This document shows, piece by piece, positions 29,601 to 38,072 of a DNA stretch of 64,000 nt. The DNA is taken from contig CAIVEW010000060.1 of NCBI GenBank assembly GCA_903905065.1, positions 83,561 to 147,560 of the forward strand, written 5' to 3'. This stretch comes from an uncultured Bacteroidota bacterium (GTDB taxonomy: Bacteria; Bacteroidota; Bacteroidia; Chitinophagales; Chitinophagaceae). The notes below the pieces were generated by a model. The model made no database searches and was not told the origin of the DNA. It saw nothing but the letters and a program-made list of their open reading frames with translations. The number at the start of each line of letters is the position of its first letter. The stretch's first letter is position 1. A program made the translations under genes and the position numbers.

Positions 29601-30016
29601 ATGCGGATGTGGACCTAGCGTGGTGGGCTACCCTGCCCGATGGCAGTAAAATGGCACAAAACGATGACGTACGGCAGCAGTTCCAGGTGATGCAATCGCT
29701 GGCACAATTGGCGTCGCAAAGCGGCGATGTCAGCACAGCGAAATCACTGGCTAACAGGATCGTTGCCCATGCCGAAAATTACGTGGGCTGGGTAGGTGGA
29801 TTATCTACGGAGAGCAGGGCACCGCTTGCCGACGATATAAAACAAAAGTTCTACGTCATGCAGTCCCTCGCTCAAATGGAGTACATGACCGGCGACAGCA
29901 CATCTGCTAAACAGATCGGTATGAAGATGCAGAACCTTGCCCCGAAAGTGAGGGAGCTGCTCAATACCAGAAATGCGGCCGGCCCTCAGCAGCAGCAACA
30001 GGATGACGAACAATAA
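26678..30016 (+). CDS. DUF2723 multi-pass membrane protein, GT-C/O-mannosyltransferase-like
   Basis: 1112 residues. The N-terminus has the DUF2723 signature: membrane segment, then TMEPTVSFWDCGEFLSCAYK with an acidic D-x-x-E pair in the first external loop, then the GHSPGAPFFML stretch. Around a dozen membrane segments follow to ~residue 620, a soluble domain around 650-900 (TFGDNQTYPLWYIQE), and C-terminal TPR-like helices ending in a Gln-rich tail. The vertebrate relative TMEM260 is a protein O-mannosyltransferase, and Bacteroidota glycosylate many exported proteins, so a lipid-linked sugar transferase acting on the periplasmic side is a reasonable inference; the donor and targets are unknown. 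Closed by a strong terminator. Confidence 0.88.
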   Translation: MNYRKINNITGWITGAIAFIVYLKTMEPTVSFWDCGEFLSCAYKLEVGHSPGAPFFMLMQRIFALFAGGTATGAPSVSTLGTVGAATMINALSALTSALSILFLFWTISHFAKKLLVEGKAEPDNNQTIAIMGAALVGALAYTFSDTFWFSAVEAEVYGTSSFFTAVTFWAVLKWEDVADNKHADRWLVLIAYLVGVSVCVHLLNLLTIPAVAMVYYFKRYPTTWYGTILAFIVGCVVLGFVQFGVIQYIPRLASVFDIMFTNSFGASFDTGAIFFLVLVTAILVALLFIAKKKMWPALHTSALCIIFIIIGYSAYFSAIIRSRADVPIDMTNPDNPISFLDYVDREQFGSQPLFFGQYYNSNYTELDTSKKLYAQNKINGKDVYETVGKKMEAIYGVDQNGVNQSHFFPRIYEGNDASHVRFYKSFLGLDDKDEPGFSDNMKYFFGYQMNWMWWRYFMWNFAGRQNDAEGQCDPQRGNWISGITFIDQMRGLGDTDKMGSGFSDNGAHNKLYFLPFILGILGLVFQFNRNKNDGIVVMTMFFFTGAAIGIYLNMPPLQPRERDYAFAGCTYTFAIWIGLGVLMVHQWFRKLTQSPAAAYGAIALCLLAVPTLMANVEWNDHDRSKKTLARAVAFNTLSCCAPNAVLFTFGDNQTYPLWYIQEVEGFRKDVRIINTSLLGIDWYIDQLNYRINDADAVPMIWKREDYIGDRHNYVQYYDNPAKKIPKDQYFNLTEVCNFIISKDPQNMAGRRGGDEVNYIPLKNFFVPSLSKEELVKRGLINASDSNRVVPEMKWSYPKTAAQKGDLAILNIIAAVANDGWKRPLYFDAGLRTGDYGGTGDYLHMEGLVYRLMPFKFNDSVKVNAQVLGSINTDKGYDMFMNKFIWGGADRNDVYFDEPNRHEFVTYRMDGAFLANQLAADGKKDKAIQVLDKVMAGITEHSYMYDYTGYFIAASYYRAGAMAKADSLGSKIMRNADVDLAWWATLPDGSKMAQNDDVRQQFQVMQSLAQLASQSGDVSTAKSLANRIVAHAENYVGWVGGLSTESRAPLADDIKQKFYVMQSLAQMEYMTGDSTSAKQIGMKMQNLAPKVRELLNTRNAAGPQQQQQDDEQ

Positions 30017-30040
30017 AAGCAAAAAAACATTGCAAAAAAC

Positions 30041-30074
30041 ACCCCCGCCAGTACCAGTGCGGGGGTATTTTTTT
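30041..30074 (+). terminator. Terminator after the DUF2723 gene
   Basis: ACCCCCGC (30041-30048) and GCGGGGGT (30059-30066) form a perfect eight-base stem, followed by A and seven T. A-rich sequence on the other side makes it usable in both directions, also serving the convergent gene at 30182. Confidence 0.9.
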
Positions 30075-30181
30075 GGTAGTATTTCGGGATGCAGAACGCT
30101 TTTTGCGTTTCTTGCGGAGCACAGATTGGTAGCACCACAATCACAAAGCAAATAACGGCCGTAATTCTATCCGTTCATATC

Positions 30182-30877
30182 TCAGCCCTTATGCCGCCTT
30201 ATCTTATCATGCAATACAATACTAAACCACGGTGTTATTAAATTGCCGGCGAGGCTAGAACGGTAATGGTAAATATTATTCCCTTGTTCTTCCACAGTGA
30301 CATAATAATTGTTGTAGCCGGATAGCAGCAGTACATATTGAATATTCAATTCCAAAGTGACATAAAACCCATCATCAGTGTGGCCACTCAAACAATAGGC
30401 CAGCGCTAAATTCATCTCAGGAAATAACCTGCGAATATTTGCGGTAGAATCGATCGTGGTTTCCCGTACCTGGTTTCCGCTGGGAGCCGCGCCATTTGCG
30501 ATGATGTATGATAAACCGATCCCGCCACTAATCAATAAATGCCTGGCACCGAAAACATCAGGAATAAAATGTTCCCAGGCAACTGCACCGTACTGGTTGA
30601 CGTTTATTGCCGCTACGTTATTCCCGGACTCCTGCAACGGCAACCTTACATGGCCATAGCTTACAGTTAATCCCGGAAAAAACTGCAGCTCCTCCGGCTC
30701 ATAGACCACTCCCACATTTGCACCGAAACCGATAAGACCTGAATTAATTATTTTCTGCCCAGTGTATACTTCCGGGTAGCATAAACCAAACCCCTCGGAC
30801 ATAATGATCTGGGCAGGGCTGCAAAAGCTGCGACAAAACAATAAAAACAGGCCGAATACCCGTACAGGTCTGCACAT
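30182..30877 (-). CDS. Exported protein of unknown function, possible small beta-barrel
   Basis: 231 residues from the ATG at 30877 (the frame extends three codons to a TTG at 30886). A hydrophobic N-terminus (VFGLFLLFCRSFCSPAQ) looks like a signal peptide. The mature part alternates Gly/Tyr-rich strands (GLIGFGANVGVVYEPEELQFFPGLTVSYG, LLISGGIGLSYI, FYVTLELNIQYVLLLSG) as in small outer membrane barrels of the PorT type. No domain could be named with confidence. Confidence 0.65.
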   Translation of the reverse strand: MCRPVRVFGLFLLFCRSFCSPAQIIMSEGFGLCYPEVYTGQKIINSGLIGFGANVGVVYEPEELQFFPGLTVSYGHVRLPLQESGNNVAAINVNQYGAVAWEHFIPDVFGARHLLISGGIGLSYIIANGAAPSGNQVRETTIDSTANIRRLFPEMNLALAYCLSGHTDDGFYVTLELNIQYVLLLSGYNNYYVTVEEQGNNIYHYRSSLAGNLITPWFSIVLHDKIRRHKG

Positions 30878-31010
30878 GTTCCCCAACTAACGCAATTTTT
30901 ATTTTTTTGTTGCAAAACGTCCGACAGCAATATTGTTCAATCCTTGCTTTCCGATGTTTACAAAATAGGTTCAGAATAGTTTCCTAAATTTATCATAGCA
31001 AAACAATTAA

Positions 31011-31943
31011 ATGGCATCCAAAACACGCACCATAATTTATGTAGCCTCCGGCTTCCTGGCGGGAGTGCTGCTGGTAACAGGTATATCACTGAAGAAAATA
31101 GAACCGGGAGGTACTGCCGTAGACGTAAGCTCAGATGGGCGTTTGCAATACAGATGGTATGCACCTGTGCTGCCTAAATCTATAGATTTCGCGGGCGAAG
31201 CTGTGCCTTTGGACAAATGGGAGGTAAAAGAAAAACTGGACCGGGAAATGCTGGTAAACTCCTACCTGCACGGCAGCCAACTATATGTGTTGAAATTGGC
31301 AGGCCGTTATTTCCCTGCAATTGAGGCCCGCCTGAAAGCAAATGGCATTCCCGATGATTTCAAATATGTGTGTGTGGCGGAAAGCTCCCTCAATCAAAAT
31401 GCGGTCTCCGGTGTGGGTGCCGCCAGCTTCTGGCAGTTCATGAAAGATTCGGGGCCTAGCTATGGCCTAGAAATAAATGAAGAGGTTGACGAGCGCTTCA
31501 ATGTTGCAAAGGCGACAGATGCCGCCTGCAAGTATTTTCAAACCGCCTATGCGAGGTTTGGTACCTGGACAGCCGCAGCCGCGGCATACAACTGTGGCAT
31601 GCAGGGCTATGCTAACCAGGCGGACTTTCAACAGGCCACAAACTATTACGACCTCATTTTCCCTGATGAGACCAACCGCTATGTTTGCCGTATCCTGGCG
31701 CTTAAATACATACTGTCCAATCCAAAAGACTTCGGGTTGATGCTGCCAGCTGATGAAGAATATAAACCGCTAAAGTCGAGAGTTGTGGAGGTGGACCATA
31801 CCATTGATAATCTCACTGAATTTGCGAAAGCAAATGGCACTTCTTATAAAATGCTGAAGATATACAACCCGTGGCTGAGGGCACACAAATTAACTGTGAA
31901 AGCAGGAAAAAAATACCAGATCGAGTTTCCGGCAGCTCCCTGA
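31011..31943 (+). CDS. Lytic murein transglycosylase (SLT/MltD-like) with LysM-like C-terminus
   Basis: 310 residues. One N-terminal membrane or signal segment (IIYVASGFLAGVLLVTGISL), then the transglycosylase domain with catalytic Glu124 in YVCVAESSLNQNAVSG, the SFWQFM motif, and AAAAAYNCGMQGY. The last ~55 residues (VVEVDHTIDNLTEFAKANG... ending KKYQIEFP) resemble a LysM repeat that binds peptidoglycan. It cleaves glycan strands in the periplasm with formation of 1,6-anhydroMurNAc. Monocistronic. Confidence 0.9.
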   Translation: MASKTRTIIYVASGFLAGVLLVTGISLKKIEPGGTAVDVSSDGRLQYRWYAPVLPKSIDFAGEAVPLDKWEVKEKLDREMLVNSYLHGSQLYVLKLAGRYFPAIEARLKANGIPDDFKYVCVAESSLNQNAVSGVGAASFWQFMKDSGPSYGLEINEEVDERFNVAKATDAACKYFQTAYARFGTWTAAAAAYNCGMQGYANQADFQQATNYYDLIFPDETNRYVCRILALKYILSNPKDFGLMLPADEEYKPLKSRVVEVDHTIDNLTEFAKANGTSYKMLKIYNPWLRAHKLTVKAGKKYQIEFPAAP

Positions 31944-32044
31944 TAGAGCCACACAGCACAGCTAAATACGAGAGGAAATTCTATGTTGATATTTAGGAGC
32001 GACAGCTACAAAATGTTCATTGCTTCCATACAGGAAACAATGGT

Positions 32045-32509
32045 TTAATTGCTTTTACTCTGGCCGCCGGCACTATCGCCCTGCATACCTGAGGCATCGC
32101 CCTGGGCGTGGGCAGCCATTGGCGAGCTAGCCTTCATATGAGGCACGATACGCACCTCATCATAATAGGCAACCATGATCCTGTAACCAACACACCTCTG
32201 ACTCAATGCGTCTGTTTCACAGCCGGTGTATCCAATAAACTTTTGGTCTTTAGGTCCGATCTTTGCAACCTCTCGGATCCTTTTTTCAACGAAGTCGTTG
32301 ATAGAAATTGACTCTTCAACCCTTACCGTTATAGTACGGTCAGGCGATCGGTTAGCAATAGCGCAGGCCTTTCTGTCCGTCAACGCAGGTACACCCCTGG
32401 CAGGGACCAGGATAGCATCTCTACGAGCATTTTCCACGATTCGTTGGGCGGAAACGCCGGTAGCGTAAAGAATTATTACTGACAATATGAAAAATACTTT
32501 TCCTCTCAT
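32045..32509 (-). CDS. Exported protein of unknown function
   Basis: 154 residues from the ATG at 32509; the frame is open upstream to 32593, but a signal peptide (VFFILSVIILYATGVSAQ) directly follows the 32509 start. The mature part holds four cysteines (KACAIAN, YTGCETD, QRCVGY), repeated charged strands such as ITVRVEESISINDFVEKRI, and a Ser/Gly/Gln-rich tail. No family recognised. No operon partner. Confidence 0.6.
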   Translation of the reverse strand: MRGKVFFILSVIILYATGVSAQRIVENARRDAILVPARGVPALTDRKACAIANRSPDRTITVRVEESISINDFVEKRIREVAKIGPKDQKFIGYTGCETDALSQRCVGYRIMVAYYDEVRIVPHMKASSPMAAHAQGDASGMQGDSAGGQSKSN

Positions 32510-32757
32510 TTTAATTCCCAAAAGCAGATCACAATATATAGCCCAATCAATAACAAGAGATAAATCCAATGTTATTTTCGAGTCAACATTCAAAATTATG
32601 GTATTATTACCAAATAAATGCCAGCTGATTGTAATTTATTTTTGCCATCAGCGTAAAACAAACGAATACCGTGCCAAAACAAATCCCGTTAAAGGCAAAT
32701 CTAATTATTTTTTATTTATCAAATTGATTGTCAGTGTTTTGATAGCAAATCTATCTG

Positions 32758-33669
32758 TCATTTTTCTATAACAAGCAGAAGCCTGTAGGCTCTTTTGTTT
32801 GTCAAAGCATTGCCGATATTATCGATCCCCCGGTACAATCCCAACGGTAAAAAACTAAACAGCCTTTGCAGGCCAAGCCGGACAAGGATCTTATTGTTAA
32901 ACACGGCAGTTCGGTAGCTTTTTATTCCTGGTGGCAGGCATTTTTGAATAGAAGCCTCCGTGAAAGAATGGAGGTGAGCGTTATGAGGTGTTAATTGGTT
33001 GCAATGGATACACAAGGATTCAAGTATCCGTTCGTTGTAGGGAGTCGTAACAACTATTTTCCCGCCTGGCTTAATGGCTGTGAACAACGCAGTTAAGAAA
33101 CGCTTTGGGTCGCTGACGTGTTCTATGATCTCAGAAGCCACGATACAATCTATAGAGTTGTCTTTGATCGGCAGTTCATATACATCAGCCACCAGGCCAT
33201 AATGAGTGGGATAGGGGTTGTTTTTTACTGCCTTAATGGGGTTTATGTCGGAAATATCCATAGATATCACGTTCTTTTTCTTGTCTTTCAGCGCATCGGC
33301 CAGCCAGCCACCGCCGCACCCGGTGTCCAGTATCCATGAAGCGCCGGCGGGTATCTCCGATAAAATGTACTGATGTAACCGGTTGTGTTCTTCGCTTTCT
33401 ATTGGGTTTTCTGTTTTTTTGAAGTAGTCGTAGGTCTCGGCATCATGCTGGTAATGCTCTTTGTAGCGAAATTTGCTGCCGGCTTCGTTATGCTGTTCCG
33501 TTTGTGTGAGGGACACCTCCTCAGCCGAAGTCAGGAGTAATGGCACATTTTCTTTTATTGCGAAGTGGTCATTGTGTGTATTATCGATAAGTTGGGCGGA
33601 TGCCTGATCGTATTGCAGTCTAGTCTTATAGATAGGATGAACTAAAAGGCTTAAAAAATTTGAATCCAT
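32758..33669 (-). CDS. Class I SAM-dependent methyltransferase with degenerate Trm112-like N-terminus
   Basis: 303 residues from the ATG at 33669; the frame extends 11 codons upstream to a TTG that overlaps the decayed toxin. The methyltransferase fold is clear: motif I ILDTGCGGGWLADAL, the acidic end of strand 2 (ISMDISD), motif II/III (IDCIVASEIIEHVSDPKRFL) and post-motif KPGGKIVVTTPYNE. The first ~50 residues (LLVHPIYKTRLQYD, then FAIKENVPLLL) follow the pattern of a Trm112-like zinc domain (LLVCPxCxxPLxYD, FPIxxGIPxLL), but the zinc cysteines are absent. The substrate could be a lipid, quinone, glycan or protein; the sequence does not say. Confidence 0.82.
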   Translation of the reverse strand: MDSNFLSLLVHPIYKTRLQYDQASAQLIDNTHNDHFAIKENVPLLLTSAEEVSLTQTEQHNEAGSKFRYKEHYQHDAETYDYFKKTENPIESEEHNRLHQYILSEIPAGASWILDTGCGGGWLADALKDKKKNVISMDISDINPIKAVKNNPYPTHYGLVADVYELPIKDNSIDCIVASEIIEHVSDPKRFLTALFTAIKPGGKIVVTTPYNERILESLCIHCNQLTPHNAHLHSFTEASIQKCLPPGIKSYRTAVFNNKILVRLGLQRLFSFLPLGLYRGIDNIGNALTNKRAYRLLLVIEK

Positions 33670-33688
33670 AATTTTGCTCAAGGCATGT

Positions 33689-33998
33689 TTATCTCTTCCC
33701 AATTCTCAGCTTCCCAGGGTTTTGCTGAGTATTCCAAAAGTTTAAAATACTATTTCTTTCTTAACTGGCTTATATCTGTATATAAGTAGATTTTTTTTAT
33801 GGAGCAATGTCTTGTGGATATTGGATTGTTTACCTGTATTACTGCCTAAACGTGGGTTTGCTTTAAGTATTGTGAGTTTTTCTTATACCCGGGCCTTGAA
33901 TCGTTCTATTCTCGTATAGTCCATGTATCAAACAGATAAGCACACATATCAAAAAAAGCCTTAGTAGCCTCCTTTGACCATGTTATTTTTTCAACCAT
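33689..33998 (-). pseudogene. Decayed RelE/ParE-family toxin gene
   Basis: An ATG at 33996-33998, overlapping the end of the antitoxin gene by 16 bases, starts MVEKITWSKEATKAFFD, the usual beginning of this toxin family. After 30 codons the frame hits TAG (33906-33908); shifting one frame restores IERFKARV, then an in-frame TAA (33883-33885), then EKLTILKANPRLGS and LLIYRYKPVKKEIV, another stop (33742-33744), and after a second shift NFWNTQQNPGKL to a TAA at 33689. The pieces together reconstruct a full ~100-residue toxin with conserved WSKEA, NPRLG, YRYKP and FWNTxQNP. Two single-base deletions and one nonsense change explain it. The toxin should be inactive. Confidence 0.8.
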
Positions 33999-34252
33999 TG
34001 GTACATTTTCATTACTTCTTCATGAGGAATTGTCTGCCCTTCGTCTGATTCTTTGATAGCAATTTCTACAGATCTTTTTACATTGTCTGGCATAGTGTCC
34101 CACCAGTCTTCTTCCTGTTCTATCTCAAGAATAGCCTGAACAATTCTAAGCGATTTATCATCGGCTACCGAAACATATTTCTGAACCTGTTTTCGCAATA
34201 ATTCTGTTGATGTCATCATCTCGCCTTTGTACAAATTTACTGGTTTTGGCAT
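33983..34252 (-). CDS. RelB/ParD-like antitoxin (addiction module component)
   Basis: 89 residues from the ATG at 34252; ATGs at 34219 and 34216 (MMTSTELLRKQVQ) are more like family starts. The C-terminal stretch IAIKESDEGQTIPHEEVMKMYQWLKK matches the antitoxin pattern of E-S-D-x-G-x-x-I-P-H-E-E-V-M, which wraps around the toxin, and DWWDTMPDNVKRSVE precedes it. The gene overlaps the start of a broken RelE/ParE toxin frame, the classic antitoxin-first arrangement. With the toxin dead it is an orphan antitoxin that may still bind its own promoter or counter a toxin elsewhere. A TAAATTTG (-7 consensus) lies between the two candidate starts, favouring the shorter form. Confidence 0.75.
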   Translation of the reverse strand: MPKPVNLYKGEMMTSTELLRKQVQKYVSVADDKSLRIVQAILEIEQEEDWWDTMPDNVKRSVEIAIKESDEGQTIPHEEVMKMYQWLKK

Positions 34253-34313
34253 TTATTCCCATCTTTTTGCTTACGAGGTCATTCCCACGCTAATAGGTAT
34301 GGCAATAAAACTG

Positions 34314-34321
34314 TAAATTTG
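34314..34321 (+). promoter_or_regulatory. Candidate -7 box abutting the rocD start codon
   Basis: TAAATTTG is an exact -7 consensus whose last base is only four bases before the ATG at 34326. If used, the transcript would start at or inside the start codon. No -33 TTTG is found at the standard distance, so this is a weak call. Confidence 0.35.
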
Positions 34322-34325
34322 CCCT

Positions 34326-35558
34326 ATGCAGGCGGCTAAAAACACAACATCCAGGACACAATATTTTCTTGAGAAAGAAGAGCAGTACGGAGCGCATAAT
34401 TATCATCCTTTGCCGGTGGTACTTACCAGGGGAAAGGGCGTTCATGTATGGGACGTTGATGACCGCCGCTATTACGATTTTCTTTCTGGCTACTCGGCCA
34501 TTAACCAGGGACATTGCCATCCACGGATCATAGAAACGTTCATCGAGCAGGCGCAAAGGCTCACGCTTACTTCACGTGCATTTCACAATGATGCACTGGG
34601 AGAGTATGAAGAGTATATTACTAAGTTCTTCGGTTATGATAAGGTGCTCCCAATGAACACTGGTGTAGAGGCTGTGGAGACTGGGCTGAAGCTGGCAAGG
34701 AGATGGGGGTATGAGGTAAAAGGTGTGCCGCACAATAAAGGGAAGATCATAACCTGCGACCATAATTTTCACGGGCGCACGATTAGTGTTATTTCATTCA
34801 GCAGCGATGAAGGATCAAAAAAGGATTTTGGGCCATTTACGCCAGGTTTTGAGATGATACCCTATAATGATCTCCCCGCGCTGCAGGCCGCGCTGCAGGA
34901 TAGTAATGTGATCGGCTTCCTGGTGGAACCCATTCAGGGGGAAGCCGGAGTGATAGTGCCGGACGAAGGATACCTGGCTAAAGCTGCGGCGATGTGCAAA
35001 GAAGCTAATGTGCTTTTTATTGCCGACGAGATACAGACGGGGCTGGCACGTACCGGTAAAATGCTGGCGTGCGATCATGAAGATGTAAGGCCGGACATAT
35101 TGTTGCTCGGTAAGGCACTCTCCGGTGGCACTATGCCGGTATCGGCCGTTTTGGCCGATGATGAGATCATGCTCACCATAAAGCCCGGCGATCATGGTTC
35201 CACTTATGGCGGTAACCCTATTGCCTGTAAGGTTGCGATTACTGCACTACAGGTGCTGGTAGACGAGAAAATGGCCCATAATTCCGACATACAGGGCGCT
35301 CAACTACGCAAAGAGCTGAAAGCGCTGGGCCACGAGCATATTTCCATTGTACGGGGCAAAGGGCTGTTTAATGCCATTGTTATAGACCACCCGCAAAAAG
35401 ACACTGCCTGGGACATATGCGTAGAGATGAAGAAAAACGGTCTTCTCGCAAAGCCTACGCACGGCGATAGGATACGTTTTGCTCCACCGCTGCTCATTAC
35501 ACGCCCGCAGATAGATGAGTGTATAGAAATTATCCGTAAGAGTATGGAGAATTTTTGA
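34326..35558 (+). CDS. rocD: Ornithine aminotransferase
   Basis: 410 residues, class III PLP aminotransferase. It has [24 protein letters not shown] N-terminal order, [19 protein letters not shown], the EPIQGEAGV segment, PLP-binding Asp234 in [15 protein letters not shown], Schiff-base Lys263 in LLGKALSGG, and [14 protein letters not shown]. The early Tyr ([13 protein letters not shown]) and [12 protein letters not shown] are diagnostic for ornithine aminotransferase over acetylornithine or GABA transaminases. It converts ornithine and 2-oxoglutarate to glutamate semialdehyde and glutamate in arginine/ornithine breakdown or proline supply. Monocistronic, with a terminator shared with guaB. 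Confidence 0.95.
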   Translation: MQAAKNTTSRTQYFLEKEEQYGAHNYHPLPVVLTRGKGVHVWDVDDRRYYDFLSGYSAINQGHCHPRIIETFIEQAQRLTLTSRAFHNDALGEYEEYITKFFGYDKVLPMNTGVEAVETGLKLARRWGYEVKGVPHNKGKIITCDHNFHGRTISVISFSSDEGSKKDFGPFTPGFEMIPYNDLPALQAALQDSNVIGFLVEPIQGEAGVIVPDEGYLAKAAAMCKEANVLFIADEIQTGLARTGKMLACDHEDVRPDILLLGKALSGGTMPVSAVLADDEIMLTIKPGDHGSTYGGNPIACKVAITALQVLVDEKMAHNSDIQGAQLRKELKALGHEHISIVRGKGLFNAIVIDHPQKDTAWDICVEMKKNGLLAKPTHGDRIRFAPPLLITRPQIDECIEIIRKSMENF

Positions 35559-35592
35559 TGTTGTTTTCGCTACATTTTAAATGCGTCAATAA

Positions 35593-35614
35593 AAAAACCG
35601 CCGAAGCGGTTTTT
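35593..35614. terminator. Bidirectional terminator between rocD and guaB
   Basis: AACCGC (35596-35601), loop CGAA, GCGGTT (35606-35611), flanked by A-run and T-run so that it ends transcription from both sides of this convergent pair. Confidence 0.85.
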
Positions 35615-35680
35615 GGGAAAAGATTTTCGGTAATCCGTTAATCTCGGTTAACCTGCCTGCTAGCGGGTAGTTCTCAAGTG

Positions 35681-37150
35681 CTACCTGCTATAATTAGGCG
35701 CTTCCTTGGTTATCACTACATCGTGCGGATGGCTCTCTGCCATACTTGCCGGGGTGATGCGTACGAACTGCGAGTCATTTTGCAAGGCAGTAATATCCTT
35801 AGCACCGCAGTAACCCATGCCCGCCCGCAGGCCACCTACAAACTGCTGCACCACTTCACTGAGCAGGCCCTTGTATGGCACACGGCCTACAATACCTTCC
35901 GGTACGAGCTTCTTAATGTCGGCTTCCATATCCTGGAAATAACGGTCTTTGGAGCCTTCCTGCATGGCCTCTACCGAACCCATGCCGCGATATGATTTGA
36001 ACTTACGGCCTTCGTATATGATGGTCTCTCCGGGGCTTTCTTCTGTGCCGGCAAAGATAGAGCCAGCCATAACACAAGATGCGCCTGCGGCTATTGCCTT
36101 TACCATATCTCCGGTATAGCGGATGCCGCCGTCGGCAATTACGGGTATGCCTGTTTTTTTGAGTACGGTGGCGGCTTCTATTATGGCTGTAAGCTGCGGT
36201 GCGCCTGCGCCGGTCACAACCCGCGTGGTGCAAATGGAACCAGGCCCTACACCCACCTTCACGGCATCTGCGCCTGCATCGGCAAGGGCTTTTGCGCCTG
36301 CGGCCGTAGCCACGTTGCCAGCAATGATCGGAATGGATTTGAACGCCTTTTTAACTGTTTTGATCGCGTCTATAACACCTTTGGAGTGGCCGTGAGCACT
36401 GTCTAGAGTAATAACATCCACACCTGCGTTTTTCAGGGCATCTACGCGGTCAAGTATATCAGCTGTAATACCTATTGCAGCACCTGCCAACAGGCGTCCC
36501 ATACTATCCTTGGCTGAATACGGGTGACTTTTTAGCTGGATGGTATCGCGGAAAGTAATAAGCCCTATCAGCTTACCCTTCTTATCTACAATGGGAAGCT
36601 TTTCGATCTTGTATTGCTCCAGTATACCTTCTGCTTTCAGCATATCTGTTCCTGCCGGTGCGGTTACCAGCCTGTCTTTCGTCATCACTTCGCTCACCTT
36701 CTTTTTCATGCTTTTTTCAAAGCGGAGGTCCCTGTTGGTGAGCATACCTACCAGCAAATTGTTGTCATCTACAATAGGTATGCCACCTATTTTGTTTTCC
36801 TTCATGATCTTCAGCGCATCGCCTACTGTAGCGTCTGGCTTCAGGGTTATCGGATCCAGTATCAGGCCATTCTCGGAGCGCTTTACTTTGCGTACCTGTT
36901 CGGCCTGGCGCTCGATACTCATGTTTTTGTGCAATATGCCTATGCCGCCCTCACGGGATAGCGCAATAGCCAGCGGACCTTCGGTAACTGTGTCCATTGC
37001 CGCAGAAACCATGGGGATGTTAATACGTATGTCTTTTGTGAGATTGGTAACGATGCTTACTTCGCGGGGTAGAACTTCCGAGTAAGCCGGCATAAGGAGT
37101 ACATCATCGAATGTAAGGCCTTCGCCGTAAAACTTAGATTTTATTGCCAT
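35681..37150 (-). CDS. guaB: Inosine-5'-monophosphate dehydrogenase
   Basis: 489 residues from the ATG at 37150 ([19 protein letters not shown]); an ATG six codons upstream (37168) lies at or before the predicted promoter -7 box and is less likely. A TIM barrel is interrupted at residues ~95-205 by two CBS domains ([19 protein letters not shown]). Catalytic Cys307 is in [16 protein letters not shown], the flap region in [10 protein letters not shown]. It oxidises IMP to XMP with NAD, the committed step to guanine nucleotides; the CBS pair usually binds adenine/guanine nucleotides for control. Confidence 0.97.
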   Translation of the reverse strand: MAIKSKFYGEGLTFDDVLLMPAYSEVLPREVSIVTNLTKDIRINIPMVSAAMDTVTEGPLAIALSREGGIGILHKNMSIERQAEQVRKVKRSENGLILDPITLKPDATVGDALKIMKENKIGGIPIVDDNNLLVGMLTNRDLRFEKSMKKKVSEVMTKDRLVTAPAGTDMLKAEGILEQYKIEKLPIVDKKGKLIGLITFRDTIQLKSHPYSAKDSMGRLLAGAAIGITADILDRVDALKNAGVDVITLDSAHGHSKGVIDAIKTVKKAFKSIPIIAGNVATAAGAKALADAGADAVKVGVGPGSICTTRVVTGAGAPQLTAIIEAATVLKKTGIPVIADGGIRYTGDMVKAIAAGASCVMAGSIFAGTEESPGETIIYEGRKFKSYRGMGSVEAMQEGSKDRYFQDMEADIKKLVPEGIVGRVPYKGLLSEVVQQFVGGLRAGMGYCGAKDITALQNDSQFVRITPASMAESHPHDVVITKEAPNYSR

Positions 37151-37153
37151 GTG

Positions 37154-37185
37154 CAAAGATATATCCAAAACTTAAAATCTGCAAA
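37154..37185 (-). promoter_or_regulatory. guaB promoter, close to the start codon
   Basis: On the minus strand TTTG (37185-37182), 20 bases, then TATCTTTG (37161-37154), matching both Bacteroidota elements. The ATG at 37150 begins four bases after the -7 box, so the transcript probably has little or no leader. Confidence 0.6.
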
Positions 37186-37337
37186 TCGTGATTTTAGGAG
37201 GTGTTTATAGGCCTATTATCATTGTTTATCTGCGCTAATGTTACCAATAAGTTATGTTATGATTAAGATTCGGTAGGCAATTTTTCTCAACCTCAGACGA
37301 GTGGTAATTTCGCCCTTTGCATCTTTAATCAATCTAA

Positions 37338-38066
37338 ATGAAGAAAATATTCTCGGTAGCCGCATTTGTTGTTTTTTCCCTCTCCTCTGGTTTGGTGCGG
37401 TCTCAAACCTGCACGGATACTTTATGGGCCCACGTCTATCATAGTTACAGATTGTATGTACAGGATTCCTGTATGTCCGTTACCGGAAAGATATATTCTT
37501 TAACGTATGAAGCAGACGGAGACATACATATCCGCCTGACGGTTGATCCTCCTTATACATATATGCTGAACGCATCGAATTATTCAGGCGAATATGGTAA
37601 ACTTGTGTGCGAGCCGCTTTGTGCAACCACTTGCACGCAGGCTGATGCAATAGCGTCATGTGCTGGATTTACGAATACTGTTTTCATACCAGCCCCGGGT
37701 GAGTATGTTAGGATTACCGGTAGTTATGTCACGGATAATGATCATGGTTGGAATGAGTTGCACCCGGTCTCCAAAATAGAGATCATACCTGAAGGTGTTC
37801 AAAATACAAGTGTTACCACACCGGAGATTACCGTATTTCCGAACCCCGCCAACGATTACGTCAACTTTAAACTTAGCGAAAAACCTTCCAGTCCCGTGTA
37901 TATCACCATTTCAGATGAGATAGGCCGGCTCGCAGGGCAGTACCAGATGCTGGAAATGACAGACTTGAAAATCAAAAGCAAGTATCTGCCTTCAGGGAAA
38001 TATTACTACCACGTTTCCCAGGACAGCAAAACTACCGGGCACGGCACTTTTGTGATTACGCATTAG
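37338..38066 (+). CDS. Small T9SS type A cargo protein of unknown function
   Basis: 242 residues. A signal peptide (IFSVAAFVVFSLSSGLVRSQ) precedes a ~130-residue beta-rich domain with six cysteines and an OB-like pattern: VTGKIYSLTYEADGDIHIRL, GEYVRITGSYVTDNDHGWNE then LHPVSKIEI. The HGWNELHP motif recurs in secreted Bacteroidota proteins, but I cannot assign a function. The last ~80 residues are a T9SS type A sorting domain (ITVFPNPANDYVNFKLS, then LPSGKYYYHVS). Convergent with the BNR-repeat gene, six bases between stops. Confidence 0.8.
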   Translation: MKKIFSVAAFVVFSLSSGLVRSQTCTDTLWAHVYHSYRLYVQDSCMSVTGKIYSLTYEADGDIHIRLTVDPPYTYMLNASNYSGEYGKLVCEPLCATTCTQADAIASCAGFTNTVFIPAPGEYVRITGSYVTDNDHGWNELHPVSKIEIIPEGVQNTSVTTPEITVFPNPANDYVNFKLSEKPSSPVYITISDEIGRLAGQYQMLEMTDLKIKSKYLPSGKYYYHVSQDSKTTGHGTFVITH

Positions 38067-38072
38067 TTCTGG

